NCBI RefSeq assembly: GCF_026151205.1
Contig: NC_087075.1
Coordinates: 3,136,359-3,200,358 of the forward strand
Reading direction: 5' to 3'
DNA: 64,000 nucleotides
Source of the DNA: Bolinopsis microptera
Taxonomy: Eukaryota; Ctenophora; Tentaculata; Lobata; Bolinopsidae
Shown here piece by piece: positions 34,601 through 49,600 of the stretch. Position 1 is the first letter of the stretch. Each line of letters starts with the position of its first letter. The position numbers and the translations under genes are program-made. The notes below the pieces were generated by a model, which was not told the DNA's origin, did not search any database, and was given only the letters and a program-made list of their open reading frames with translations.

Positions 34601-37600
34601 TAACGAAAGCGGAAAGACAGCCGAATGTTCCGCTACATGATACAGGAACTGAATTATGATGAGCTAGACCTGGAAGACTTCAGCTCTGTGAGTGTAACAT
34701 TATTTGTTAAATTATTGGACGATAAGAGTGTGGGAGATTTGGAGACAGCTCAGTTTAAGGAGCAACAGAAGTTAGGTCACGTGTTCGAGGTGGTGTGGCT
34801 GGTGAAGGAACTTAAGGAATGGCTGGAATGCAGGATGGAGAAAGCTGTGACGGATGAGGAGAAGTTGTTTGCTTTTGAAGAGTCCCTCTATATAAGGAAC
34901 AAGTGGGAGGAGCATGAATTAATGAACGGTTTTATGAGCAGGTTTTCTGGAAGGTACAACTATTCATTCGTGTTGCAGTACATGACAGAGTGGGGTAAAT
35001 TAGATTTAGACGTTGTTCAGATTGATCTCATGTTGATTCTTGGAGGATGTAATACTGAACTTTTCCTTCGAATAATGTTAATGAACTTGGAAAACAATAA
35101 AATCCTGGATAAAAACAGTAAGTATCTTCTAAGCCGAATGGATCTCACACTTTGCTGGGAGCAAAACAAAGATCTGTTTTTAGAGATGTGTGAGAAGATA
35201 CAAGATTTGTTGAATATTTCAGCAGAGGATATGAAATATGCGTTTAAACTGACTACAGAGGTAATGCAATCAGCTAGTTCCCGTAGCACACACACAAAGG
35301 AAAGGACTACAGAGGTGTGGAACCTTGGTAAAGACAGTAAGGTGTCGAGCAGTTGTAAAACAATCAACAGTTTTACAGATGCGATTGCAGGGAACAGCAT
35401 CACCTCCATGTTTAAAGTTGTTGAAATGCTGCTTGTAGTTTTCTACGAAAATCCTCCAACCACGGAAGAAACAGAAGCATTTATTAAAATCTTGGAATCA
35501 TCCTGCAGAGACAAACACCTCCAAAAGGTCTCGAAGCAGCACCTGGATATGATGATCAATACCTTAAACTACTCTCCTTTATCGCAGAGAGTTGAGCTTA
35601 TCTCAGTGTTGAATGAAATAACCAATAACAACCAGCTTTCTAGTTATCATGAGAATGTTACCCTAAATCAGGATAAGTTGATAGCCGTTTCACCAGGTAT
35701 TGGACAAAGAGTACTCAGTTCATTGAAACATTTCTTCAACAGAGATGAAAGTTTATCATCAGGCACTGCTTACAATTATCACTTTTCTTTTAAACACCCG
35801 GCAATTACATCACAGTGTACAGAGCCTGGTAATTGCGGATTCATCTTGAAGAATTGTAAATACAGAACACAAGGCACCGGCAATGTGAACTTTAACTGGG
35901 TATATAAACTGTGCTCAGACAACAGCGACTATAATGGAACAGGACTACATTTGCATGATGTGATCTCTGCTAGTGACATGTACCTTTCTGATACTGTGTC
36001 AGGTAACACAGCATCTGATATCAGGGTTCCGGTAACAGCAGGGGCAGGTAATTTAAGTGTATTTTGGTGGGGGAAGTGGTTACCAGATATGACTTACTGG
36101 CAGTATAATGAGCATATCTCTGAACTATCTTATAACGTATCTGATTACGTTGTCGCTAAACATGACTAATCATACACTCCGCAAGACTGTCACATGATTT
36201 ATTTTAAGTGTTTTATTTTATATTTTGGTTTTTGTTTTAAATCATGACGTCATTACAAATAATGTTAACATTTTTAATACGTATTCTACTGTAATACTGC
36301 CTTATAAGTTCTGTGTATTAAATCAGTTGATTTAACAGCTAACTTCATAACAAAGCGACTTAGTAACCGAGGCATTAGATAACCACTCATCTTACTAATT
36401 AAAGAGATACAATCATGATATTCCCTTGAGCCCTTGGTAATATAGATTGACTAAAATCAAACAAGAAAGCATTCAATGATGACCAGGTCCAATAACTTCC
36501 TCGGCCTCTATGATATCATATTGTCAACAGTATGATATTTAATTCTGGTGTTTGATTGGTCAATAGTCGAAGCTGAATGGTCTGTCACATGTCAAAAAAA
36601 TATGTTTCCAAGAGAAAATATCAAAAAATATCAAATATAGGTCATGTGACGTAACACCAGGTCATGCGACGTCACACCACGTGATATGACGTCACGCCAC
36701 GTGATATGATATAAAATGTTGTAACTTACCTCAATGATTTTCTGATGATAGTGCTGTCTCCAAGAGAAGATATCGTTCCAGTGCCCGATATCATCAGATA
36801 TGACAGGCGGTCTATTTCTCCACGCTTTCAATGTCGCCTTGATGTCTATCTTGCCTGCGTAACAGATACGTTACAGATACGTAACAGATACGTAACAGAT
36901 ACGTTACAGATACGTTACAGATACGTTACTCTACGTAACACAACTCTACGTGGATAATTAATTGTTATTACAATATATTTCAAGTACTCTGGTACCATGG
37001 TGATGGGAACTAAAGAAAGCACGTACTATTAGGAATACTAGCGCGGTTAGGAAGCAAGTTCTTCTGGATAGACTGAGACTCGTGCAGCTCGGTAGCTTGC
37101 TGCGCGAATTGTAACAATGGCACGTGCACGTTTCCCACTATCCGTGGCAGTTTTCTCCATTGTCTGAGCGCGTTTATGGTAGCTTGTTTCCAGTGTGACT
37201 CTACCGGGCCCTGAGGGTTATGGGGCTGGTGAGTGGGAGTGTTTTGTTAGGCGTTAGCTGATCATAAAAACTGAGATATTTATCCATGTGTTCGAGAAAT
37301 ATGGACAGAAATATGTTTTAGCGTTTAAAAATAATATGAATTTTCTTTTGTGTTCGACAAATAAGCATTGAAATATATATCTTGTGTTTGACAAATAATA
37401 CAAAATATTTCCTTGTGTTTGGCAAACCTCAGGACCAGGATCATCGTCCTGTTGAAGGGCGAGATAACCCTTGTAAAGTGAGACAAGGTGGGACGCTCCG
37501 TCCGGCATTATCCTGTCCGCCTGTGTAATACAGAGCAGTCAAAGTGAGGAAGTAAACATGATTACAAATTACAGACAATCAGATGAACGGATTATCAAAG

Positions 37601-40600
37601 AAAAGGTAGTCTTTTGAGTCATTTAATCGCTAAAATAATGTTTTTAAATACGTTATAACTGTACCTGTGAGAGAACGTCCTTCATGGTGTTCCAGTCCCC
37701 AATCCGCCAGGAACTCTCGAGCAGCAAGGAGGGATGTTGGGAACCCTTAACTTTAGCTATCTCGTTCAGTATGTTCCACTGTGAGCACTGTCTTGTGCAC
37801 TCCATCCACTGGTAGGTTTTATTAACGGTCATGTGATCGTGTTTATAGAAGCAGGCTTAAGATTAAATATAATTGAATTATCTAATTAATTTAGGTTGCA
37901 ACATTTGACGCATGATGCTTCTTAGTCGCCTTTTCTGTTGACTAACGGCCGTCTCACTCGACGAGCTGATAAAAAACCTGGTCCTTCCACAGTTTGAACT
38001 CGGGCTGTTGGTTGGTGGTAGCACAAGCGTTCTTCAGTTGAGCAGCTGCCGTCTTGGTAGCACTCTCGTAGGTAGCTTGAGCTAGCTCGTAGAAACCCAG
38101 GTTTTGGTATCCTAGCGCTTTTATTGTTTCCGGGTGCTTACATCTTCTGAACCACAAACCTGTCGCGTTTTGGATTGTTAGAAAACAGTTTGTTTCAAGA
38201 GGAAAACAGATGGTTAGACAATGAAGGACAATGAATTATGGAAATCAAATATAATGTTTCGCAATATTTGAATTTCAGATCAATATATGCTCTGCCAAAA
38301 ATGGCTTAATCCTATTATATTGATAACAAAAACAAAGAAAGAAAGAAACAGACAAAGAAAGAAACAAAGAAAGAAACAAAAAACAAAGAAAAAAAAAAGA
38401 AAGGAACAAAGAAAGAAACAAAAAACAAAGAAAGAAAAACAGGTACCTGTCCACATGTCATGCTCATTAAGTTGAGAGTACAGTACCGTCAGGCAGTCGA
38501 TAGCATCGTAAGCTACCCTATCCTGGGCCTCTGTTTTAGGGTACTCTCCCATCACCTGAGATAACAGATTTACAGAAAGAAGGTACTGATACAGCTGGAT
38601 ATTAAATAGTGAAGCAACGGCACCAGCTCGATCAGAACAATGACAGATGGCTGAAATAAGAGAGTAAGAAAGACACGGACCTGTTTCTGATGAAGCTGGA
38701 ATGAAGCGAAGGTTTCTCCCGCAGTTCCCATTTCCTCTAACCTGAGAGCTACCTGGTGCCAACAGTTGTGCACCGAGCCCAGGTACTTGAGATAACAGGG
38801 CTTCAGGGGGACGGGCACGTCACGGAGACTCTCTAGGAAGCAACCTACACTGGAGGGCTGCAAGTCTCCTTGCTCGTGGAGCATTGATGCGCACAGGAAC
38901 TGTGGGTTGTTTAGTGTGTCAGTCAAATAGCTGAGTAATTAAATAAATTAACAGCAAAATAATTAATTAACAAAATAAATGATTGATAAACTAATTTAAC
39001 ATCTAAAGTCTGACCTGTGGAAGATCCCTACAGAGTCTGGACTGCTGATCCTTGCTGAAGGTGTTCCATAACTCCGCAAACATCTTCACCCACAAGGTGA
39101 TTAGCAAGTTCAGTGCTGTCGTGAGCCAGCTGACAGACGCTCTGAACAAACTCACAACTCTTGTGGTCTTTCAAGCTCTCTAGGAAGGTGCCGTGCTTCT
39201 CGGCTAGCACCTGGGGAATAACTGTGTTATAAACAGGCTAAAAAGAGGTTATAAACAGGTTATACACATGCTAAAAACAGGTTATAAACAAGAAATTAAC
39301 ATTTTACTTAAAACTTTGGAGATAAATCAAACTCCCCGGGACTTTGTGGTGATACTAATTATACAAAGAAAATTACCTGTAAGTTGCTAGGAGTGGGGGA
39401 AGTAAGGGGTCCCTCTGAGATCTCCATAGCGGCCGGTACAGGGTTATCAAGTGTAGTTGTGAACATTTCCAGGGAGCTGGTGGAACTGTTAGCAGGGTCG
39501 GGCATGGCGGAGACCATCAGAGAGGGCAGCATCAGGTCCAGGTTAGATACATTCAGAGATTTAGCTCCGTCGTTTACTGTCAGCAGCATCTCTGGGTCAG
39601 TGTTTGTTAGTTAATTGAAGTTAAGATCCTGTAGCAATATCGAGATGGATAAATATCGGGACTAACATTGAGTAATAAATGAGTGAGTTGAGTTGAACCC
39701 AAAAACCTGAAAAAATTATTGCAACTTATCTATTCAATCTGGTTTACCTATGAACTGTTTGATCCAGAAGTGAGGGCCGATAAGTTTCCAGTTGAAGTTG
39801 TGAGGTGAGATAAGAGCAACTAGTCTCTCGAACATGTCTGCTGATACGTTCTGTTTCAGTACTTCTGTGAACTTGCAGCGCAACTTCGGGTCTGTGAACC
39901 TGCAGTTGGAGGTTTAGTGAACCTTTTTTGGTGTTTAGATTGTTTTGGTGTTGATTTCATTTTATATTAGGGAATTATCATTTATATAAAAGTACTTCGC
40001 GAAAAAGGAAATATCCCCAACAGTTTTGTTACAATATTGATCATGGTCGTCTTGGTTACGATCATGGTCGTTATGGTTACGATCTTGGTCGTCATGGTCA
40101 CGATAATGGTGGTAAAAACAAGAGTTTCTACAGAACAATGTCCAACCAACCTCAAGCCAGTCATGAAAGCGCTCTCCAGTTTAGAGCCCAGCTCAGCCTG
40201 CAACACATTATCTGTGTACACATGCAGGATAATCTTCAAGAAGGAAGCCATCAGCTCCTGATCGTTAGGGAAATGGTTCTCATAGTTCTGGTTCATCTTG
40301 GTAAGGAGAAGAGTCTTCTCCTTGAGGGTAACCCCGGAGGTGGGCGACTGTACCCAACTAGCCACCACGTCCGTTAGACTCCGCAATAACTTGGGGTCCG
40401 GACTTTTCTCTATCAGGGTTATCAGGTTACCGAAGAACATCTTCCGGTTGATGTCGTTGACGAGGATCTCCACTTGGTCCTTGACTAGGTCTATGCAGAC
40501 CATGATTAGGTCGGATGTGGAGACGTTTGGTGCGGGTCGTTCTCGCGGGTTTCCTGTGGACATTTCAGTAAAATTCACCCGGATTTCTTTCAAGTAAGGA

Positions 40601-43600
40601 TTTAAATACCATGTAATAATTAATATTATTATCACCATTGAAGAAAACTGAATATTCTGGAATCAATCTGACAATTAGCGGGGAGGAAATGTAACAAGAA
40701 TTGCGCCCGTTCACCGTTGTTTCGTTTTGGCGGACGCTAGATTTCCATTTCACTATAACTATTAATATAAGCTCTAATCAGCTCACCTTATAATAATAAT
40801 ATTGAAACATCAGTATAGACTACGCGTGCCACATTCAAGTTGGGCTTATTACAAAATACTATACATGACTAGTATACATTAAAATACGCTCGTGCCGCGC
40901 ATTCATTGACCACAGACTAGCTATACACCACATCTCCGCAAGCAATCCCCGTGCGCGTGCGCGCGGCAAGTTGACATGGTAACGAACGGAAGCAAGCAAG
41001 TAATCTAAGTAAACTATAGGTAAAAATATAATATTAATCATAAGCTAAAATGTACTAATCTTTGTATTCTAAATGGGGAAAAAGAAGAAACATTGTCAGT
41101 CAGTCGAGAAAATTGTCAGTCAGGCTATATGGCAGCTTTGTAGATGTTGTGACTATGCTAGTAGTGGTCCCAGGCTTGCGACTGGAATTGCGGTGTTAAA
41201 TCGATTTAATGGTACCAACGATCCACCTCCCACTTGTTGTTTGGAACACGACATATATTTGACCCACCTACCGCTATCTCCAAAATCCACGTTTTTCTGC
41301 AAAAACGTCCATTCGTAACCTTTCACTATTGCCTTTTTTCAAAAGGGTGAAAAGGAAAAAATCTTGGAAGATGATCAATTCCCGACATTCCAACCAGTAG
41401 AAATATCGTACCTCTTTGAGCATTGTCCCTTGCCGAACTACAATGCTCCTTCTGCAACTTCTGCAAGCACTTTATATACTCCTTCACAAACTTCTCCAGA
41501 TATCGAGGAGATGTAGCACAAGCTGCCTTCAGTATCATGAGAGGAGAGTAGAGGATATCAGCTGCTCCCACAGGGGTCTCCTTGTTCTCGTATCTGGTGA
41601 GGAGGGGTTAGGAGGCGAGGGGTTTAGAGGGGAGGGGTTAAGAGGTGAGGGGTTTAGAGGTGAGGGGTTAAGAGGTGAGGGGTTCAGAGGTGAGGGGTTC
41701 AGAGCTGAGTGGTTCAGATGTGAGGGGTTTAGAGGTGAGGGGTTAAGAGGTGAGGGGTTCAGAGGTGAGGGGTTCAGAGGTGACGGGTTCAGAGGTGAGG
41801 GGTTCAGAGGTGAGGGTTCAGAGGTGAGGGGTTCAGAGGTGACGGGTTCAGAGGTGAGGGGTTCATAGGTGAGGGGTTCAGAGTCGAGGGGTTCAGAGGT
41901 GACGGGTTCAAAGGTGACGGGTTCAGAGGTGAGGGGTTCAGAGGTGAGGGGTTCAGAGGTGAGGGGTTTAGAAGTGAGGGGTTCAGAGGTGAAGGGTTCA
42001 GAGGTGAGGGGTTCAGAGGTGAGGGGTTCAGAGGTGAGGGGTTCACAGGTTGGATCTTAACACATTAACACAAAGAGTGGAGAGGTTGAATCACGATAGT
42101 ATAGTGGTAATATCATGGAAAATAGTGTGATTTTGAAGTGAAATCGAGTAAAATTCAGTGGAGAAGTTAAAGGGTGTTATCATGGTGGACATGGTTTATG
42201 ACAATAGAAATCATTCTGAGATTGATTTTAACAAAAAATTGAACCCGTCCATCAATAAAACTATCATTGAAAGTAATCACTATTACCATTATAGTAGTGA
42301 TTATATAACTAGTCACCACAGCTATATACTAGTTATAACTAGTCACCACAGCTATATTGTCAAACATACCTTTCAGCTCCCTTATCGTATCTATCCAGTC
42401 CATTAGATATTATCTCATTTACACTCTCGTACAAAATACTGACCTAAATTAGACGTGTTATTATTTAAATTTAATTTTAATTCATTTGAGTACTAATCTT
42501 ATCTTTATTAGGAACTGATGATGAACGAAATATTCGGCTCATCTAGTAAAGATTTAATTGTAACTTTAAGAAAGGTTGTGTGATTGCTAACCTCCTCGTG
42601 GTTCACCCTCTGTTCAATAGGGAACATAGTAAACATCTTAGCAAGAAGGGAGTGTACTGTCTTGGTGATCTGCAGGTTGGGGGACTGCATGCAGAAAGAG
42701 AGACCACGTGTCATGTGGTAGATGTTCTTTAGGATAACGTCCCGCTGGATGATGTCTAACAGGAACTCTACTAGTTGCAGGATCGTACAGATTCCTGGAT
42801 AGTTTGGGAATTAGCTGGACACCACGTGAACGTCATCGAAACACCACGTGACGTCATCGAAACACCACGTGACGTCATTCACAATACCACGGGATGTCAT
42901 CACAATACATGTGACGCATCATCACAATACCATGTGACGTCATATAAACACCACGTGACTTCATCACGACCCTCAAGTGACATCATAAAACTCCACGTGA
43001 TATCATCAGAACACCACGTGAGGTCATCACAAGACCACGTGACGTAATCACAAGACCACGTGACGTCATCACAAGATCACGTGACGTCATCACAACACCA
43101 CCCTACCTTGAAGGAAGTAGGCAGGGTTAGTCCTGTCTGGCGGTGTTTTTATTCTTTCTAACTCCCTGTTTGCCCAAGTGTAGATCTTCGCACTGCAGTT
43201 CTTAAAGATATCCAGCTCTGGCTTCATGCCTAGTTTTACTAGTTGAATACACCTGGAAAACAGGGAAATATTAGATTAATCCCACGGAATCCAGGAGTTT
43301 ATCTCACTTTCCTTCACAGATTTCAATCCTTTTAAAATTAAATGGTAAAATGATTATCAAGATATATAGCTCTTTTAGTTTTGATGTTAGAATAAAGTCA
43401 ACCAATTGTTCAACTATACACGAAGGCTCAAAGTAACAATGAAATTATGAAAACAAACCATAAATATTGAATATATATGAAAATAAACCATAAATAAAAC
43501 TCACCTCTTAGACAAAGCCTCACTCTGCTGAATATTAGTGTTACTATCACGTGTATAGGCAGAGTAAGAGAGTCTCAACAAGAAGTTGAACACTCCGTCT

Positions 43601-46600
43601 CCATATCGTGTCTCAAACGAGGACAGAGGCTCAGGAGGGGGAGGTCTCAGAGGACAGGGGTTCAGACTGACTTGGCTGGGAGGTCGGTATGAAGTGACCT
43701 GAGTTGGGTTTATTAGTTCAACTTGGGGGTTCAAAGTGTAAAATCTGTGATTGAATGGACAGTTGTTATAATTGGAATTATAAAACATTAAATGAGAAAA
43801 AAATAAATTAAAAGTGTATTGTTGAATAGTAAGTTTAATTAACAAATTATCTATATACTAATCAATAACTTGATTAACTAATTACTTAATTACTAATAAC
43901 CAAATTAAGCTATTACTTGTAACTAACCTCGACCTCACTCTGGTTTATCAGTAACCCAGTCTTCATGGCTATGATATTCTCAAGTTGCTCGTCTGTGAGC
44001 CCTACTCCACTAGCTTCGTGTACTCGCTGTATTTCCCACTTTATCACTACCTGGTTAGTTAATTAATTGGTAATTTAATTAACTAATTTGTCAATTAGCT
44101 CTTTAGAATACAACAATTGTGTACTCGCTCTATCTCCCACCCTACTACAGGATACAGTGTAGAAAACTCTAACTCGATAATAGACTGGTGCAGTCAAGGA
44201 GGTGGTCCGCAGATTGTGTGGTGGCCGTGAAGATGCCCAATTCTAAACCTCTCAATAGGTTCAATAGGTAGGTATCACCACTTGGTTAATTACACAGTAT
44301 ATGTCATATTGGGGACGACATGAGGACGAGCTGAGGTGACTAACATAAATTGGAGTCGAATTCAAATTCAAATTACAGATCATTATAACATAACATAATA
44401 TCAAATGAATATAGGAAACGAGAGCGGTATATTAGAAACAAGAGAGGAGGGCACCGCCCTTGTGTCCGGTTCCCTATCGATTAGTTAGTATTCTTACCTC
44501 TGCCAGATCGCAAGCTAATTTCTGATGCTCGATGGTAACAGCTTGTGTGAACGCAAACTTCTGCATCGCAGTCAACATGTGTTGTATCAGATACTGAAAG
44601 TAAATAACTTGACGGTGAGTGATTATAGGTGAAGATAATAAGTTAAATTTAAATGCAGTTAACATAGCCATTATTTTAAACTTTTTAGGATATTATAGAA
44701 AATATGTCGAGTTATGTATAGCATGACGTATAGACCCATAACTGTAAAAAAGTGCGACAAAAAGTGCTTAGAAATGGAAACTTAAATGTTGAACTAAATA
44801 ATCAGAAATGTTAAACTAAATTAAACTAAATTAACCTAAATCAAACTAAATTAACCTAAATGAAACTAAATGAAACTAAATGAAACTAAATGAAACTAAA
44901 TGAAACTAAATGAAACTAAATTAAACTAAATTAAACTAAATGAAACTAAATGAAACTAAATGAAACTAAATGAAACTAAATGAAACTAAATGAAACTAAA
45001 TTAAACTAAATTAAACTAAATGAAACTAAATGAAACTAAATGAAACTAAATGAAACTAAATGAAACTAAATGAAACTAAATTAAACTAAATTAAACTAAA
45101 TGAAACTAAATGAAACTAAATGAAACTAAATGAAACTAAATGAAACTAAATGAAACTAAATGAAGCTACACACCTGCCTCCAAAGATAATAAACGCGGTA
45201 CTGTTTAACTATCAAGTTAAGTAAATGTACTAGTTGCGAGACGGTGTGACCATCCTCTACTATTATCTTCTTAGTCCAGTGATATAACATCGCCTTACCG
45301 TCGTCCATTCGTCCTGGATTATTATAGTTAATTGGTTAATTAGTTAATTTACCAGTTTTACTTTTTGAGTTTGGAAAAATATAGTTTGTTTTTGCAGGAT
45401 TGCCTGTTTCTGGGTTCGGCTTTAAAAACTTTTAAAAACTAAAAAAACAGTAATGTTTTAATCAGATCGTACATAGTGCCATAATATGGCAATGGTTGAA
45501 GTTGTAAACAATAAGAGGACAATTAGAGGACAATTAGAGGGCAATTAGAGGACTTACTGGGCATAGCAGGGGTGATGATCTCCAAAGCTTGGAACACTAC
45601 GCTTCTACACTCTAGATTGTGTGCCTTCAGCAAACTGTGGAACACCTGACAGGGGAGAGTTCAATTAAATAAACTTATCAGTTGGTGCAATTAAATAAAC
45701 TTATCAGTTGGTGCAATTAAATAAACTTATCAGTTGGTGCAATTAAAGAAACTTATCTGTTGGTGCATTTAAAGAAACTTATTGATCAAAAAAGTTCATA
45801 ATCTAATTAATTAATCAATATCATATCAGTTCATTCAAAATTTCAAAAAATCAAAGTTATCAGCTAAATTGACATTTAATTTTACCGAATATTATTCAAT
45901 CATGTACTTTTCAATAGAATAATTTAAAGTGATGATTAATTGACCAAGTTATGAGATAATTAACCTGAATAACGATCTTCTTGTTTATGGGGAATTTGCT
46001 GATGATAAGGGAGAGAACTAAGTGACCGTAGTATTTAGTGGTAGGGTCCTGACTGGATTTGGGTAACATGCTCGGCCATGCGTACTTCATCAGCTTCCTT
46101 AGTTTGTCTCCTTCTGAGGTTGTGGTACATTTGGTTACTTAGTAACTGAGTAACATTAGTAACTATCAGTAACTATTAGTAACTGAGTAACTGAGTATCT
46201 ATTAGTAACTATTAGTAACTATTAATAACTGTTAGTAACTATTAGTAACTTTAAATATTTAGGCAATAGGTGTTTGCATAATAAGTGTTTGCATAATATA
46301 TCCAGGTGGATATTAGAATATAAATTATGAAAACAGTAAATCTAACTCTATCTTCACTATCCCTACCCGTATATTAGCTCATTAGGGCCATTAGGGGTAT
46401 TAAGGCCACATGAGGCACCGGTAAATCTAACCTTGTCTCCTGGTACAGTTGGTGGGGTGGATGTACTCAGCAGCATGCCGTACAAACTCAGCAGACAGCT
46501 TCAGCAGATGTATCCTGACTACATCCAGAATGTCCCGCTCGTCTACTATTATCTGAGATCAAGGGTTTATTACTTAGTGATGTTAATTGGTTACCAAGTA

Positions 46601-49600
46601 ACTCGTCATGTTTTCAGGTTCCATGAAGACGTTGATATGGTTAACTACTAACTAGTCACCAAGTAACTCACCCTATTTTCAGGTTCCATGAAGACGTTGA
46701 TATGGTTAACTAGTTACCAAGTAACTCACCCTATTTTCAGGCTCCATGAACACGTTGATGATATTCTCTGCCGGGTTTGCATTTCCGTCTAGTCCCTGAC
46801 TTCCTTCAATAAGTTTCTCTGTGTCGTTCTTCTCGAACGAGTATTGGAACATGGGTACTATGATGTACTGTAGGATTTTACCTGTGAAACAAGGTTTTTA
46901 TTTTATTACATTATGTTTAAGTAGATTAGAAATGGACACAGATTTGTTGCTGGAACTGGGAGGAACGCGCATTTAAACAAACTCAAAAACTAGGTTACTT
47001 CTTGACTTAGTAACTAAGATTAGGCACAATCTATGTTTAATAGTAACTAACAATGCAACAAATGAACCGAATTGTAATATATTAGTAACTAAATAACAAC
47101 TAAATAACAACTAAATAACAACTAAATAACAACCAAATAACAACTAAATAACAACTAAATAACAACTAAATAACAACTAAATAGTAACTTAACAAAGGAA
47201 GCATCAATTATTAATTTACCCTTGAGCTCCTGAGTCCAGCGTGGTGGACGGCCCTGTACGTTAGGAGCCTGGAATATCTCCACAAACTTAAAGAAACACG
47301 CTCTCCTCTGATCTATCGTGAACCTAGGAGGAAGATGTATTATGGTTAATGTTCAGCCAAACTTTATAACAGAAAACGTCTCCAGCTCTTGAAATTGTGT
47401 GAAAAGTAAAAGGAACACTGACTTTATGATTCCCAGAAAAGGGAACATCATTATAACTCCTACACAGAAAGGAGATGAAGAGCAAATATTAATTAATTAA
47501 TTACCCTTCTATAACATTGTTTTGAATGTGATCTTGCAGGAACTTTATGTTAGGGACGTAGATCGCATCGTAGATCCGGAGAAGTTGGAACAGCAACTCA
47601 AAATCGTGTGGGTTGCACTGTAGATACCTCAACAAACACTTCGCCAACAGCTAGGGAACATCAATCAATTAGCTAATAGAATAATTAGGTAATAATTAAA
47701 TAATTATCAGTTAACTAGCTTTGCAAATAATTACACAAACAAATTTGATTATAATTTTTTGGGTACTCGATCACAAAACCAGCCTAAACAACTGGAAACT
47801 TAGTTACGAATCCAAAAACATCCTGTGAATAACAGAAATCGTGACAGTCTCTCACTTATTCTACATACATCATAACTATAATGCAAATGCATTAGCCCTA
47901 ACCTTAGGTTCACGCCACTGGTGAGTGGGTATCTGTAACTTATCAGGGTTCTTGAACCGCTCTTGAAACTGAGCCTGGTTCCAAACTGCCCGGAGGTGGT
48001 TCACTATCTCTCGGTTCTTGGAGAGGAAGTCCGGTTCGTGCTTCACCAGCAGCGAGATTATCAGGGTGCCCTGGGGTGATGATGTGATTAATTCAAGCTA
48101 GTAATATCAATTATTATGTAATAGTTTATAATAATTTAGAATGTAATAGCTCAATCGATTAGTCCACGTGACATTGTGATGACGTCACGTGACAGTGTAA
48201 TGACGTCACGTGACAGTGTGATGACGTCACGTGACAGTGTGATGACGTCACGTGACAGTGTGATGACGTCACCAACCTGGAAGAGAACCTCCTGGTATCT
48301 CATACTAATATCTGAAATGGCAGTGTAATCCCCATCGTGTGTCTGTTGGCTGATAGCCCCGAGTAGGTTCATTGGCATGCCACACAGGTGAGCTCTTAGT
48401 GGACCTGTGTAGTGTGCTAGTTACACAGCAATAAAGAACTATTGACACAAACTAACATACACACGAACAATGAACATACACACGAACAGACAAACTAATA
48501 AACAGACAAACTAACGAACACACGAACAGACAAACTAACAAACACACGAACAGACAAACTAACAAACACGTGAACCAGCGAACTAACAAACACGCGAACA
48601 AACAAACTAACGAACACACGAACAATGAACATACACACGAACTGACAAACTGACGAACACACGAACAGAGAAACTAACAAACACACAAACTAACAAACAC
48701 ACGAACAATGAACATACACACGAACAGACAAACTGACGAACACACGAACAGACAAACTAACAAACACACAAACTAACAAACACACGAACAGAAAAACTAA
48801 CAAATACGCGAACATACAAACACACGAACAGACAAACTAACAAATACGCGAACATACAATCTAACAAACAAACAAATTAACAAACCAACCTCCTTCGTTG
48901 TGTTTAAGGAAGTTGTAGAACATTCTGTTCATGCTGGGTTCGTGAAGTTCCTTCAGGAACAGGTCAATAGCATCACCAGGGTGCTTTAGCACGTACTTAA
49001 ATAAACCCTCCTAAGGTGATTACAGGTTTGAGAAATCTGTTCAACAGTATATTATATCAGGGTGCGTTGGGCTTGTGGAAAAGCAATAACCATTCTTGCA
49101 AGAAATCAGCTATTTCGCAGAAAATTAAACAAATCCGCGTGTTGATTTTGCTATTGCTCAACATAAAATAGACATGAAAACAGAGATAAATAGCATTAAT
49201 GCTATATAATATTACCTGGAAAACAGAGATAAAGTTATAATGTTACCTGGAAAGGACTGCCGACCTCCACATTAAGATATTTCTCAGCTCTAACTACGAG
49301 AGAGATAAGCGTGCTGAAGAAGTTTTTAGAGGGAGGTGGAACCAGATGAAATGTGTTGATTATTGCTTTGCATCGGAGTATTTCCTCTGAGAAACCGTTT
49401 GGAGTTCGCTGTGATTTAATTAGCTCATTAATTAATAAAATTATAGTTAATTGATTATTTGGATTCATTAAACGTTTAAAACTCTTGCTATGTCTAGTGT
49501 CTACATAAGAAGATAAGAATTTAGGGCATTACAAACCTTGATGGAGTGCTGGTGAGGGCATTACAAACCTTGATGGAGTGCTGGTGAGGCATTACAAACC

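Noticed and set aside
35017-35409. Minus-strand 130-aa ORF
   Set aside because: Shadow of the BTB gene coding strand.
34534-36169. Processed retrocopy of a BTB gene
   Set aside because: No poly-A tail or target duplication seen, and a good 3' splice site lies just before the ATG, so a 5' UTR intron is possible.
41073-41318. Cys-rich 81-aa ORF
   Set aside because: Within a TRRAP intron, no recognisable motif and no splice context; probably chance.
41416-42060. Glycine/arginine- and NPSPL-repeat ORFs
   Set aside because: Products of the 15-bp minisatellite; partly antisense to TRRAP exon 43.
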